Below, piece after piece: positions 48,601 to 61,432 of a DNA stretch of 64,000 nt. Numbering within the stretch: the first letter of the stretch is position 1; each line of letters begins with the position of its first letter. A program made the position numbers and the translations under genes. Source of the DNA: Apostichopus japonicus (taxonomy: Eukaryota; Echinodermata; Holothuroidea; Aspidochirotida; Stichopodidae); the NCBI RefSeq assembly GCF_037975245.1, contig NC_092579.1, forward strand, positions 16,640,178-16,704,177, in the 5' to 3' direction. Under the pieces are notes generated by a model. It was not told the DNA's origin and ran no database searches. It was given only the letters and a program-made list of their open reading frames with translations.

Positions 48601-51600
48601 TCAACCAAAGATGATGGTTCTGAATATGACGTCCAGTCGGGACTAGGAATAAGGAGCCACCGAATGCTCCTTTAAACAAATGAAAGAATAAAAGAGAACG
48701 TTGTTTATTGTACAGGGAGGAGTAGATCCAGGTGGGGGTCCCAGGCTGCCCTCATGAGATTCAGTCGGGACTAGGATTAAGGAGCCACCAAATGCTCCTT
48801 TAAAGGAATAAAGAAAAAAAGAAGAAGAAAGAATGTGTTCATCTTATGGGGAGTGGACCCAGGTTGGGGACCCGGCGCTGCCCTTCTGAGATTCTTTTTA
48901 AAACTAAAAATTAATTACAGACATAATTTAGTGATCGAAACAAGGTATACAGTGGAGATATGTTTAGGAAGCTACATCCACAGGCATTCCTGCTGTCCGC
49001 TAGTTACATGCAGTTTTGCTGAAGGTAAAAAGACACCTCATAGCAATTAGGAGAAGTATATCTAGCATCCTTAAAGATGGAAAGTTGAAGGAGGGAGTGA
49101 GGGGGGGGGGCTGAGGATAAAGTACCAAAGACTTCAAATTTAAAACAATTCACTAATTAAAAATGGCAACCATGTCTCAGTGTTTTCACGAGAATAGCAT
49201 TAACGATAATACAATGGTTCTATTCAGAGGGTTGAACTAATTAATATTCAAATTAAAGATCAAACAGTGACCAAAAACACCTTTACTTCAATGATGATGT
49301 AAGTGGTACAAAAAAATGTGCTGGATAAGAATAAACATGATTGAGTCATTAAAAAGGCATGACGAGATTATACTTGGAAACTAAATTCTAGTACAAATAG
49401 AATCTGTACAGAATCTAGTACAGATAGAATGCTGAGTGTGCATGTTTTCTTTCCCAAAATTTGACACACACAACTCTTACATACTTTCCATTATATCCAC
49501 CTCACCTTTCACAAAGTGTTATCATTGCATTTGAGGAGCTTGGGTCTGGTGTTATCAAATAGGGAGCCACCTGCCTCAGATTGTATATTAAACTACTGTG
49601 TTTCCAACCACGGTATCATCTTCTGCCTGAAATGTAAAATAATTATTTCAATCACACCTCTCTGCAGAAGAAACCGATATAGCATGGTGACCATGCTGAC
49701 ATATGATAATATGCTAGCTAAGAATGAGAATATGGAATAAAACTGCCATCTTTGAATTAAAAAAAAAAAGATAGTTTTCAAGCATTTTCAACCGGGTAAA
49801 TGAAATGATGGGTCCGTGCCAGTTGTAAAGCTATTACTTCTGTCTTTTTGCTGTAGGTCATGAAGACAATCTGCTGATTTGAGAACTTTGAGACAATGTA
49901 GTTGTAGGGAAAATATCAGTTGCGTAGCAATAGATGGTTCATGGAACCATGGCTAATAAGGGTTGGTACTTTCTTTATGCCAAGAGCAGTTTAGATGAAG
50001 GGTGATGGGTTTCAGCTCTCACTATTAAACCGGGGGGCCACTGAATCTCTAGCTAAGGTATGTCAGAAATGTATTGTCATGAACTAAATGGTCACAGTAA
50101 TTCTAATGTCAGGAGATTGAAACTGGGAGAAGGGTTTTAGGTAACAGTGACATCATCTTTCGTTTTCATACTCGAAGGTTCTTTCATCCTGTTGTGGTTT
50201 TTCTTCAAAAGATGTAAATGTTACCTTTAAATGCGGACGCTGCCCAGTAATGGCTAAAAATTTTGGCAAATCTGTTCCATCCTTGTTTCCCGACAGTTTC
50301 TTGAAAATTGTAGACATCTGAGGAGTATATCCAGACCATGGGATCTACAAGGTCACCGAGTTTGTATTCTGTCATTTGAAAATAAAGGTAAAATTTAATC
50401 AAGAAATGATCATAGAGCTGATGCCCAATGTAAGCAGAAAAGTCTAGTAGGGCATCCCCACCCCCCCCCTTCCCCAAGGAAAGAAGGAGAAGAAGAAAAC
50501 AAAAGAGCTGGCAGATGCTGGACAAAGGATGGTTGGGCACTCTGCCTCTTTGCAGTATTCTATCACAGGGATTCTTTAAATTTGAACATCGTCTTACATT
50601 AAAGCTGCATCAGTTACCTAAAAGCAAGTTCACAATACGCAACTAACCATTTGGACATTTGAACCCCTGGAATGACGAGACCGATTCCTCACCATTTTTG
50701 AGACAAGACATCTATATGTAACTTTTATAATAATTTCAAATTGGTAATTGCTATGTTTGAATGGGTTTCTCTGTGCAATAAGTTAACGTTTTGAGTTTTC
50801 ACGCTCAAATTTCCCTCTATGAATGTAATTTTAATTAATTTTCTCTGAAGATGTACCGGAAACAAAATATTCTAAAAGATTAAAAAATGACATTGGCTTT
50901 CTTTATCCACTGAGGTTGATCAATCTTACCGATAATTTGTGATGCATCAATCTTTCTGAGCATATCGTCCCACATTATCAGCTGGAGATTGGGCTGTTCG
51001 TCTTTCATAAATTTGAGCACTTGAGCGACATGATCGAGATAAATATCAGCCAAGCTGCTATTGACAGATTTTGCCATTTTCTCCCGACAACGTTGACATT
51101 GTCCAAGTGACATTACCTGTGAATATCATAAATCGATGAAAAAATTAATCGGTTTTGAGCAAGGTACTGAGGTAAATAACAGAATGGAATGCTGTCTTTC
51201 ACAGAATAATTGTCTGCCGTAGGACAAACTTACGCAGGTTACAAACAAGGAACGGAATTCTTAAAGGGCAAGCAATAAATAATCTATTTATTAAAACCTG
51301 GAGCAATCATTCCATAACTGTGCTTTCATTCAAGTGTTTATGAAATGCTAGATGTAGCACAGCCTTCCTTCCTCCATGGACGCTTAATGTCTCTTTGTGA
51401 TCCTTTCTGAGACAAAGTAAGAAAACACATGAATTGTTTTACTCTAATTGATCATATCAAAAGTCATTTGTTTTTGGTGTAACTTGGCCTTTTAATCTTT
51501 GCAATGTCTGTGGTAAATTGAAAGGCTAGATATCTTTACAGAGAAAAGTGAACGAGGTTAACCTCATCGGCACCGATATGGAAATACTTCAACTCCCGAT

Positions 51601-54600
51601 GGGCTTCAATCATTTGAGTCAACATTTTCTTCAACAGAGGAAGTGACCCTGCATCAGAGAAAAATTAACAAATTTACTCAAAATAATAAAGTATAATAAA
51701 ATCATCCAAATCTCAGATAAAAGGTCCTCATTGACTGGTAAATCTGCACCACTTTATGACATCAAAATTCCACAGCAAATGCAGTTCATTAGCTTGAACG
51801 GATTCATTTTCATTTCAAATAATAAAAGAAAATACTTGTCTGATCAGTGGAGTTACAAAGAGTTGCATTAAAAACATTCAAACTAGTAAAGTTAAACAAA
51901 GTTGGACTTTCCTGTCAATATTTGAAATTAACTTTCCGAAATAAGTTTATAAGCTAAAGTTTGATGGAATTTTAGTATCTATATAACAAGTAGAATGCTC
52001 TAAGTGATTAAGTGACATAATTTACGGTTATTCACATCTCGTTAGCATTCCTCACAATGTTCACCTTGCAAACAGTTGAGTATCAGAGCCAGACTCTTTT
52101 CATTGTTAATATTTTATTATTATTCATATGACAAGTATCTATGCTTCCTAACAGGTTGTCGTGTTTACAAGGTTTTCAATCTTTGACCTCTGGTGACCTT
52201 TCACCAACACAAAAAAACTACAGCCTTCTTCTTCTCAATATGATGCACCACATGCCAAGTATAAAAGGTCTTCATTTTTTCCTATCATGAGATATTGAGT
52301 CTACAAGGTTTTCAGCATGTGACCTTTGGTGATCTCAGATGACCTCCGACCTCCACCAAAAACAATACCTATCTTCTACTCAATATGGGACATCTTACAT
52401 GCTATGTAGGAAAAGTATCCATGATTCCTATCTTGAGATATCGTGTTCACAACCTAGGCATCACACACACACACACATGTTTGTATTACATTCAGACCGA
52501 GGACCCCATTGTATTTTCCATTGTTCAAATCCACGAACCCTAACCTTAACAATACCCCATACAATAGAATTCTTCCGAGGACGTGGTGATTCTTTAGAAA
52601 TCACAACCAAGGACCTGGAATTCTTTTGTTCAAGTCCTCGGTCAGATAGAAAAACAAACGCACACATACACACACAAGCCAGCATTACTGCATAGGTTTC
52701 TCTTGTCATTTGAAACCAAAAAATGGTACTTTTGATTACCAAAAACAGCAATTCTACTTCATGAAAACGAGACTTTTGAGCATTTTCAAGCAGAGGCAAG
52801 TATCCCTGTGCCTCTACCCAACCCCCCCCCCCCCACCCCAAGCCCTTCTGCAAATAGTAACAGCAGTCTTACTGACACACTTCGTATTAGTAGGATGTAA
52901 TAGTTGTCTCCATCTTACCTGGGTGAGATGGACAGATGGCGGCACATGCAGGATCCTCGACTTCCCTGAGATGCTTAAATTCCTTCTGCTTCAGGACAAA
53001 CTGGAAATTGGATCAAGATATATTGAAAATAAATAATCTTAATCATAAGTTAATGATGAGAATTCATCATTTGCTTATTTGCTAATAATTTCATTATCTA
53101 CCTTTCTAGGGTAACAGTACGTTCCTGATCAACTGGTATTGTCCTGTTTTTGCAGCAAAAGTATTTTATCCCACCGGCAAACTACTCTAAATTGAAAGGT
53201 GTTTGTGAAAAGTTATTACTCTTAACATAAACTTAAAAAATATACACACGTGGTAAGCATCACTTTACGGGCCTGTTTCGGAAGAGTGATAAAATTGAAA
53301 CCTTTGACATAATTGATGGCCACATAATTTAGTGCAACTATGATAATACAGTATTAAAGAATGACATAAATTCATGAATATTAGTAAGTAATTGCAAATC
53401 TTCTCACCTCCAGATGACCAAATGTCTGTGCAAGAGGCACATACTCCAGTCCAAGTGATGAGGCCCTACTCTGCAGCTCAGCTATTTCAGATTTACTTGA
53501 AAAGTAGAAAGTACACAAACATTGACTACCTTTAATTATATACAGCACAGAAATGAGCTCACTTCACAGCATGTTGTGAAGTGTGATATAGATACAGGTA
53601 TCGGGAGATATTGCAAATATGACCTATATTGGATACAGGAATTTTGGGTTGTGGGGGAGGGGGTGGGCGGGGGGGGTATGGTGAGAGGTATGATTCATAA
53701 TATCATGGGTATCAGGAGATGTTGAAATAGTAGATTGCATGTAATATTGGATACAGAAGATGATATCTTATATTCCATATGATTAACATATGATGTATAA
53801 TTGGCCAATGGATAAAGGGAGATGTTACAATATATCACACTCAACACTACATGTTGGTATCAGTAGACATTGACTAGATAAGTAATCATAAGGTATATTG
53901 AATATTTCATGTACTGCAGGCATCATGACATAATGTGATACATACAATGTAACATTAACAAATATCGCGATTTCTTATCATGACGAGAATTAGTCCATTA
54001 ACCATAGGTTGCATTTTTCAGCTCTATTGACCTCAACTTACTAAAACTTTATCTCTCCTGCAAACAGACTGGTGAGTTTGGAAGAGCTGATTTGTTCACA
54101 CCTTGCCATGTGTGCCTTGATCTGATAGTGATATGGCTACTAGCTTTTGTGATGAGTTGCATAATAGACGGATAGGCAGCTCGACTAAAGTGCGAAAAGA
54201 TGTGACTGATCACTCAGCTAACCAACTCGAAAAAACCTGCCGTTCAGTACAAAGGGCTAGTTTTTGGATGCAACCTATAGTTAATGGTCACTTTCACAGC
54301 ATGATTATGACTATTACTTCATACTTGTATGACTCTACAGGTTTCCTCAAAACCTCCAGATCTCCATCAAATGGGAAAGTATCTTCATACTCCATCAAGA
54401 GACCAGTGGCACCCCAGATCTTCAATTTAGGAAGTAACTGTACATAGTGAGAGAAGATAAACAATGATGATAACAACGACAACGATGATGACGAATATGT
54501 GTAATTCACTGGTAAATGTCTCAAAAGATGATCATGGCGGAGTGAGGCAACGGTGAGAAAGAGAAAAGCAAGAAACAGACGAGGAATGAGATAACAAAAG

Positions 54601-55796
54601 GTCAAAGTCAACTACAATGCATGTTAACTGTCCTATACATTACTGTACGTACAATAACATACACAGGATATACACTGTACAGTGGCAGTACATTACATAT
54701 ACCGTATCACATGGCCAACTCAGAAAGTACAGTAACGTTGAATCACCGAGGCGTCTGAAATTGTCCTGCCCTTTAAATATGTCCTTGCCGAGTGTATACC
54801 TCTAAGTTCTAGAAACAGATGAGTTTTCAGACTAGATTTGAAGGAGAGAGCTAAGAGATACGACAGGAGTAGTCATACACTACGTACAGAGCAATAGCCA
54901 CCCCAATAGAAAGTTACATAGAAGGCTCAAACAAATATACTTTACTTGACCTTTATCAAGCCAATAAGCTTTGAAATTTAACTCAAATCTTGTAACTAAC
55001 TGTGCTATATCTGGTAGGATGAACTTGAATCATATGAAACTTGAAATTCAACGCCAGTCATGTAGGTCACTTGGCCAGTAATGGCCAATATTGTAGCGCA
55101 CAGGCGCACTGCAATAAAAAGAGTATAACTCAACCAACACATATTATTTTCAAACAAGTAAACAATACAACCTTATTATCATAAATTAATAATCATGTTC
55201 AAATTATGCAATCTACCTCCAGCAGATATGACAGCTTTGGTGCAGCTCCCTTTAAATCCATGTGGACCCATCTAAAAGCAAATCAAATGAAAAAAAGTAG
55301 GAATTATTGAAGAAGTTGGTAGCAAACAAACTCACAAGATAAATAAAATGAAACCAAAAAGCAGGTTGTTTCATGAACCTGATACCGTGGCAAAAAATAT
55401 AATATTGGGAATTCATAGAATATGAAAACAGTTACTTTATTACTATATTTGAGCATTTCTTGACTGTCAACTGAATTCTTCACATGTTGCTGCAAGGTTG
55501 GCCACACTGAAATACCCCCCCCCCCCACCCCCTTCTATTCTACACCCTCCCATCCTCTCTTCTCAAACAATAGGATACCACATATCTTTCTAAACATAGG
55601 TACAACACCACTATTATTATAAGATTTCCCTTGAAGACAACTTTTCATGATACTTAATAGCTAGAGCTACACAATGTCCAAGTTATGAAGAAAGAAAAAA
55701 ACTCTTAAAATATATAATAACTCACCTCTGAATTCCTGGAAGCCCTTGGATTGACTCACTGTAGAGTTCGTCTGTTGTGACTTCCACCAAATCCAT
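45611..55796 (-). CDS. HEXD: Hexosaminidase D (GH20 family)
   Basis: Glycoside hydrolase that removes terminal N-acetylhexosamine (prefers GalNAc in mammals), usually nucleocytoplasmic. Coding exons (transcript order): 55726-55796, 55217-55271, 54325-54437, 53408-53495, 52919-53000, 51563-51648, 50930-51116, 50225-50368, 48534-48669, 47688-47770, 46885-46981, 46043-46168, 45611-45761. All phases agree, giving 472 aa; the human protein is about 486. Diagnostic segments: HMDLKGAAPKLSYL (27-40), GLLMEYEDTFPF, FGHLEFVLKQ, HIGADE (160-165) with the GH20 catalytic Asp-Glu pair, WDDMLR (214-219), YWAASAFKG (268-276), TGWQRYQHFSPLCELLPAG. No signal peptide, as expected for this branch. The C-terminal region is shorter than in human. 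Most introns contain repeats. I chose the ATG in frame with exon 2; an out-of-frame ATG lies just 5' of it. Confidence 0.96.
47077..47249. mobile_element. Foldback MITE, 173 bp, in HEXD intron 10
   Basis: Flanked by the 6-bp direct repeat CTTTCC (47071-47076 and 47250-47255). Ends are long inverted repeats of about 33 bases beginning TACGGTGGCTTAATATGGAC. The core consists of four or five tandem units of the type GAGATAAAAAGTCAAAA. No coding capacity. Confidence 0.9.
48634..48893. repeat. HEXD: Tandem duplication across HEXD exon 9 acceptor
   Basis: Two ~130-bp units (48634-48761 and 48762-48893). The first unit includes the first 36 coding bases of exon 9 and its acceptor. The second carries a near-identical copy of both, 128 bp further into intron 8, with an intact AG acceptor. 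The rest of each unit holds GATCCAGGTGGGGGTCCC / GACCCAGGTTGGGGACCC and ends with a TGAGATT segment. Confidence 0.88.
52140..52460. repeat. Tandem repeat, ~150-bp unit, in HEXD intron 5
   Basis: Two diverged units, each with TACAAGGTTTTCA, a GACCTxTGGTGA segment, a CTCAATATG segment and a GAGATAT-type end. Non-coding. Confidence 0.75.
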
Positions 55797-58719
55797 GGCA
55801 TATGATTAGCTATAGCACTAGAAAGAAACAAAAATTTGTTAATATCTTCATAGTTTTGAAAAAGATTGCCAACATTGTTAACAAGTTAAGTTAGACCAAA
55901 TCAAGTTTTCTAATCAACCATTTTTTTGGTTTTGGTTTTTTATTTTGTGCAACCAAATGTTATGCCTTTTGTCACTAACTTTATGCTGGGAATCCATTTT
56001 GGCTCATATATAAATGTAGTCAGTAAGTAGTTGAAGCGTGCTCTTCAATTTGGACTAATAAAAACACATTGACTCAAATTAAGTAGACCGAATGAAGGTA
56101 AGTAACAATCTTTGGAAAAAATGGTCAAGCCATCTTGGATACACACACATGCAATTCACTCCAGGAGTGACACTGTGTGCAACTGACAGAATACCCTAGG
56201 CCCAAGGTTAGTTACTGTATATCCTACATAAATAGAGTTACCACTAAAGAGATATGTATATGTTGTTTATATAGTCAAAGTAAACTGAACATGACTAAAA
56301 ATACATTCACACCAAAAAACTACTCTGGGTTTCTATTTAGATGGGAGCTATTCTCCCCGATCATCCAAGAAGACTGGCGATCTCGTTCATTTACTGGATC
56401 ATCGGTTCAACAAGCATTGCTCTGGAGCTTATTTAGCAAATCATCACTTCAATAAGTTCGAGTTTGAGTCACTCCAAGATTAATGTATGTCGTCCAGTTA
56501 CATAGTTGTTGACAATTCATAATCATGGACGTTAAATATGAATCTAAGAGGCTGACTTTGGTCAGTTTGCAGCTTTGATAAGTCAATGATGACTTCTTCG
56601 CAAGTTCCTGCTTGCAGGAGGATCTAAAATACAAACATACATACAATAAGCTATGCACTGTGCTGTGCTTATTTACACAATCGTTGATTCAACTATGATG
56701 GCACTCTTTCTTAGTTTACCCGTTCGTCGGCTAAATTAGGGGTGCATATTTACCTGATTATACTAGGTATAATAAATCTGCGTGATGCAGAGCTTATTTA
56801 GCAGACCTCTGTGAGTGTGAGATAAAGAAAACAGTATCAGGCTCAGATACTGGGTTGGGTGCACACAGCCTTCCCATTTTCAGCTCTCATCCCCATACAG
56901 TAACACACAACAAAGTGAAAGAAGTTATTAGCCCAACCTTGCATTTAGACCTAATTATAAATCTAATTTGTGGCAATAAATATAACTTAGAATGTACCAT
57001 TTCACATCTAAACCCCTCCCCTCCCCTAACACTGGAGTCGGCTTTAACAGGCTCACAATACCCATTCCAACTTTCAGGTGCTTACAACTTACAAGTAAAT
57101 TTGGCGTTACTATATCGCAGGCACCTTTTGCGCGAGTCATTGTTTTGGGTGTACCAAGATGACGCGACTGGCCTTCAAATCGCTGCAAAGCGTATCATTG
57201 TCAGCTGTTGGAAGTAGCTTTTATGTGCTGAATATCTGTGATGTATAAACACAAATACTTTCCTGTGTAGCTATTGATCATGAGTCCCTCAGATCACTGA
57301 CTGTGATCGGGTGAATAAGCTAGAGCGCCATACTTATTCACCCAACGATCTGCTAAACCTTCTCTGGGCCTAACCTACTACTAGTACTATAGTAGCCTAC
57401 TATTAATCGCAACTTTAGTAGGCCTATATTGCTGATGCTAAAACATGACAAGGTTGAGTCATTAATATTTGAATCAATGGAGGGTCTGTTTTGCCTTCGA
57501 AGTCTTCAAAAGGGTCCTAGGTGGCAACACTTTGCCCCTTGTTTTCTAATTGATGTGCTCTCCCGAGGGCCTGATTACCGCACTTCGTTCTTGTTGTAAA
57601 TAACCTGTCTTCGTTCACGGAATTTATTATTTGTTTACCAGGTAGTGAGGGTGTTCAAAAGTATGTCCACGACCATGGTCCTTATTGGAACGCCAATGAG
57701 ATTTCATATTTCCTGGTTGCCTACACAGAAATGTATTAATTTCTGAGGTTCCCTATGGTCGTATAGGGCGTAAGGAAGGTGGCTCCCGATGCTATGGTTG
57801 TAAGTAATAATTCAAGGTGTGCTTTTGATGCACGTCCAGTATATACCCTTTGACCTAATAATGTATCACACAGTCAACTATTACCACCACTTTCCATGTG
57901 TTCCACTATACAGTCAATTCCTTCATGCCTTGCAAGCAACTCTTGTAAATCTACGGGAATATGCTGGTCAGGAAGATTACCAATATTTTTAATAGTAGGC
58001 CATGGCAGGTTCCGGACATTCAGGGTTACAAGCAACAGAGAAAACTGTTAAAGAACTGAAACAAACCTTTTATGAGTGGAGTTGTGTTTATTAATGTATT
58101 TTTACAACATCTCTCACAATATTATTATCATACAAAATCTTGTACACCAGTGGCGGAGAAACAGGGGGGTTGGGTTTTTTTTAACCCCCCCCCACTTTTT
58201 GAAGAGGGGGGTTGGCCCACACAATCAACCCCCCCCCCCCTAGTTTTAGCCAGTAATGTTCTGTTATAGCCTATGTTATGTGCTCCAAATGGCATAATAA
58301 ATCAAATTATTGAATTTGAAATTGTTAAAGTCATTTCAACCTTTTACCTGGTAGGCTACATCAACAATTAACGACCGAAAACCGAGTTAGAATTGACCCA
58401 CACATTATTTCTAGCCCCTTTCCCCCACCTTGCGCATTGGAACTTGTAGCTCATAGCGCTAACTTCACCCCACAACAGACATACACAAAATAACGTTTTG
58501 TTGCTGTTGAATAGCTTTGGAACTGTATACACTTGCCAACTTCAACGAGGTGAACGGAAGGAAAAGAAAAAGAAGAAAGAGAGAAAAGGATGGAGTAGAA
58601 AATACGGGAAAACGGGAAGAGAAAGAGGAACAGTGACAAAATTATTCGAATTTGTAAAGCAAACAGCAGATATCACATCATATCAGTGAGCATGAAAATG
58701 GCGTTCCCCGATAAACAGC
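55797..58719. other. Upstream flank of HEXD, no further gene
   Basis: Probable HEXD promoter and 5' UTR lie somewhere here, but no TATA element or clear leader exon was identified. A perfect 11-bp hairpin is present at 57309-57343. At 58148 an isolated hAT-like left end (CAGTGGCGGAGAAAC) precedes G- and C-rich stretches; its partner was not found. Confidence 0.45.
57309..57343. other. Perfect inverted repeat
   Basis: GGGTGAATAAG faces CTTATTCACCC across a 13-base spacer, with GATC just outside both arms. It lies about 1.5 kb upstream of the HEXD ATG. Role unknown. Confidence 0.7.
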
Positions 58720-58727
58720 CTCCAAAC

Positions 58728-59284
58728 CATGGGCGCAGATCCTGGTGAAGACAGCGGGACGCGTCCCCACCAACTTTTTCAGTAGTGTGGACATGATATA
58801 CCGTGTCCCCACCAATTTGTCTTGACCAATAGCTGCATTTCAAGTTCCCCTGTATTGAACTTTGGCGCAGTTTGATCCAGCATTGTGCAAATGACATGCA
58901 GCAGTTCTCATTTTATTGTATTGTTTCCACAGTTGTTAAATATAGGACGGAAATCGCATTTGCGGCAGTCTATATTTGTTTTCTGGGAGAGGACCCCAGA
59001 CCCATCGTATATACAAAAGTCTACTTGGATTATTTGACCCCTGATTTTCTTTCTGCAGACGCCCATGTATTTCTCCAAACCAAATTTCTAAGCCATGAGA
59101 TCTAAAACTTAAGGAGGTTTAGGAGCATCATTAGGTCTGGGAAGTGTTATTTCCGGCGATCTGGGAGGTATATTTGCCCAAAATATCGTACGCTACGCGC
59201 GAACCCGTGGTCGCGCTCCGCTTAGATAGTATCAGAGAGCATACACGCGTCCCCACCATTATCCAATACTGATCTGCGCCCATG
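58728..59284 (+). mobile_element. hAT-like MITE, family 1, copy 2 (557 bp)
   Basis: Flanking 8-bp repeats CTCCAAAC (58720-58727) and CTCAAAAC (59285-59292) differ at one position. Terminal inverted repeats CATGGGCGCAGATC are perfect on both sides. It matches the copy at 32910-33477 end to end in opposite orientation. No coding capacity. Confidence 0.93.
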
Positions 59285-59364
59285 CTCAAAACTGTCGATG
59301 TGTGTATAGTGTTCGGTTTTGGAAATATCTGGTATATTTTTATTTCCATCAACGAAATGTTTTA

Positions 59365-59900
59365 ATTGCGGTCTGAATTTTCGAAAATTCCCTAACCAAC
59401 ATTCTTCATCATACTTCATCATACTCGTGCAGTTTTGACCCGTCTGTTAGGGTTTGAAGGAGGTTTTTTCTATATCGGTTGTCCATAGATGATATTTTGT
59501 GCAACATTATGGGTATGTTTTGAAGTGAATTTATTCACGAGAATTGTGAATTTTCAAATTCTGAACAGTGGGGCTGACGGATACTGTGGGCCGCGATGAA
59601 GAATCACCTACAAAAGCAATGATCCACAGGATATGTGATGAAGTCGAACATGATGTGTGACTGGTGACAATCTTCAAAAAGGTTATAGATGAGAAAAAAG
59701 GGTATTTGGAAATACTTGGTTCTCAGGCAAAAGTGTACATATGGTTGGTCAGTTTCAAGCCCGAGAAGTGCCATTTCCGGTGATCTGGGGGTACCAAAAC
59801 CAGAAATTTGCTTGTACGCTGCGCGCCAACCAATGGTGGCACTCCGCGTAGAAAGTAATACGCGCCCCCCGGGTTGGAAAATCCTGCATACGCCCCTGGT
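59365..59900. mobile_element. Family 2 element, copy B (right part)
   Basis: Homologous to 20384-20930 across its length. The right end, read inward, begins CAGGGGCGTATGCAGGATTT, a typical hAT-like terminus. The left end is missing or lies beyond the MITE at 58728-59284. An additional related segment (59925-60020) follows, and another hAT-like terminus (CCGCCACTG, 60085-60093) closes the cluster. Confidence 0.65.
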
Positions 59901-60439
59901 TAAATGCAGCTTTTCAAGGCCTGGGCAGTGCCATTTACTGCAATCTGGGAGGCAATATTTGCCAAAAGATTCTTGTGCACTTCGCGCCAACTTATGGTGG
60001 CGCTCCACTTAGATAGTGAGCCAGCAGTTATGACTTTTTATTTCATCAATGGCCTGCAACCCCCCCACTTCTGACAAGAAATCTCCGCCACTGATCTGAG
60101 TTGATACATATTGGTGTATATACAATATGATAAATGATATGTAGGTCATAAGGTCAGCGGATAGACCAACGGGTGGTTTCGAAGAACCCTGGGAAGACCA
60201 CATCAGAATATACAAACTTTATCAATATATACTACAGTATAGGTGTGTATTTTGTTTTTTAAATCATGTTATGTAACTTACCATGTAGATACAACTAATC
60301 ACAACAACAATGTGGCACAACCATTTTAACAGATTGTTAAAAACAGATGATGATGCCAGAAATAAAAGTATGAGTTCATGTGTATAAGAATTTGGAATTT
60401 TGGAAGCTAGTCAAGTTTTGAGGAAGATCCCAGATAACA

Positions 60440-61080
60440 TCATGCTAGCGGTCCACCGGCGGCCCGCCAGCTGCACCACTGGCGGTCCACCGGCGGGGAA
60501 AGCCGGCGGAACGCCAGAGATTTGGCCGGCTTTAATCCGGCGGTCCGCCGGCGACAACGCCAGAAGACCGCCGGAGAAACGCCAGCGTACCGCCGGTGTA
60601 CCGCCAGTGTTTCACAAGCAGACCGCCGAAGAAACGCCAGCGTACCGCCGGTGTTCCACCAGTAGACCGCCAAAGAAACGCCGGTGAACCGCCAAAGAAA
60701 CGCCAGCGTTCCGCCGGTGTACCGCCAGTGTTCCACCGGCAGACCGCCGAAGAAACTCCAGCGTACCGCCGGTGTTCCACCAGTAGACCGCCAAAGAAAC
60801 GCCAGTGTACCGCCGAAGAAACGCCAGCGTACCGTCAGTGTTCCACCAGCAGACCGCCGAAGAAACGCCAGCGTACCGTCAGTGTTCCACCAGCAGACCG
60901 CCGAAGAAACGCCAGCGTACCGCCGGTGTTCCACCAGTAGACCGCCAAAGAAACGCCAGTGTACCGCCGAAGAAACGCCAGCGTACCGTCAGTGTTCCAC
61001 CAGCAGACCGCCGAAGAAACGCCAGTGTACCGCCGGTGTTCTACCAGCACACCGCCGGAGAAACGCAAGCTTACCACCGA
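60440..61080. repeat. GC-rich minisatellite, 44-bp higher-order unit
   Basis: The clearest units (for example two in succession starting at 60841 and 60885) are 44 bp long, starting TTCCACCAGC and containing ACCGCCGAAGAAACGCCAGC. They are built from shorter ACCGCC/GCCGGTGT subunits, and degenerate copies extend to both sides. Because 44 is not a multiple of 3 and the unit has no stops, long open frames appear in several frames on both strands (up to 164 aa); they are not genes. The region is far richer in GC than its surroundings. Confidence 0.93.
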
Positions 61081-61432
61081 AGTACCGCTGAATTTCTGTC
61101 AGAGAGAGCCACTGGCTATCCACTAGCTAATATCCAGTGTTCTGGCGACCTGCTAGCCCAAATCTGGTATTCCGCCAGCAACCCGCTAGGCAGAGATCTT
61201 CACATGAATTGCTAACCAAATATCTGTTTTCCGGCAGAAAACTGTTTGGGGTGTACTACTAGAACAGAGCTATTGGTCTACCTGCAGATTTTACTGAATT
61301 ACACATGCGGTTACATATGAAGAAATAATGACGAACACAGTGAAATAAGTTGCTATCATTTTATTACGCCTATAAATTACAAAGCGAGAAAATGAGTTCC
61401 AGCGTTAAATATTGCAACAGCACTAAAGAAAT
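61081..61432. other. Between minisatellite and DUF4806-like gene
   Basis: Sequence just after the array keeps weak similarity to its subunits (GCCAGCAACCCGCTAG near 61175). The rest would be 3' UTR of the minus-strand gene. No gene seen. Confidence 0.4.

Noticed and set aside
52339-52853. Frames of 118 and 130 aa on opposite strands
   Set aside because: They lie in HEXD intron 5 over tandem repeats and a CA tract.
58148-60093. A single large hAT element between CAGTGGCGGAG at 58148 and CCGCCACTG ending at 60093
   Set aside because: The 8 bases outside the two ends do not match, and the interval contains other independent elements; more likely unrelated ends.
60440-60940. Long frames on both strands (up to 164 aa, Trp/Gly/Arg-rich or Pro/Arg-rich)
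   Set aside because: They follow a 44-bp minisatellite with no stops in the unit; every frame is open, so openness is no evidence of coding.
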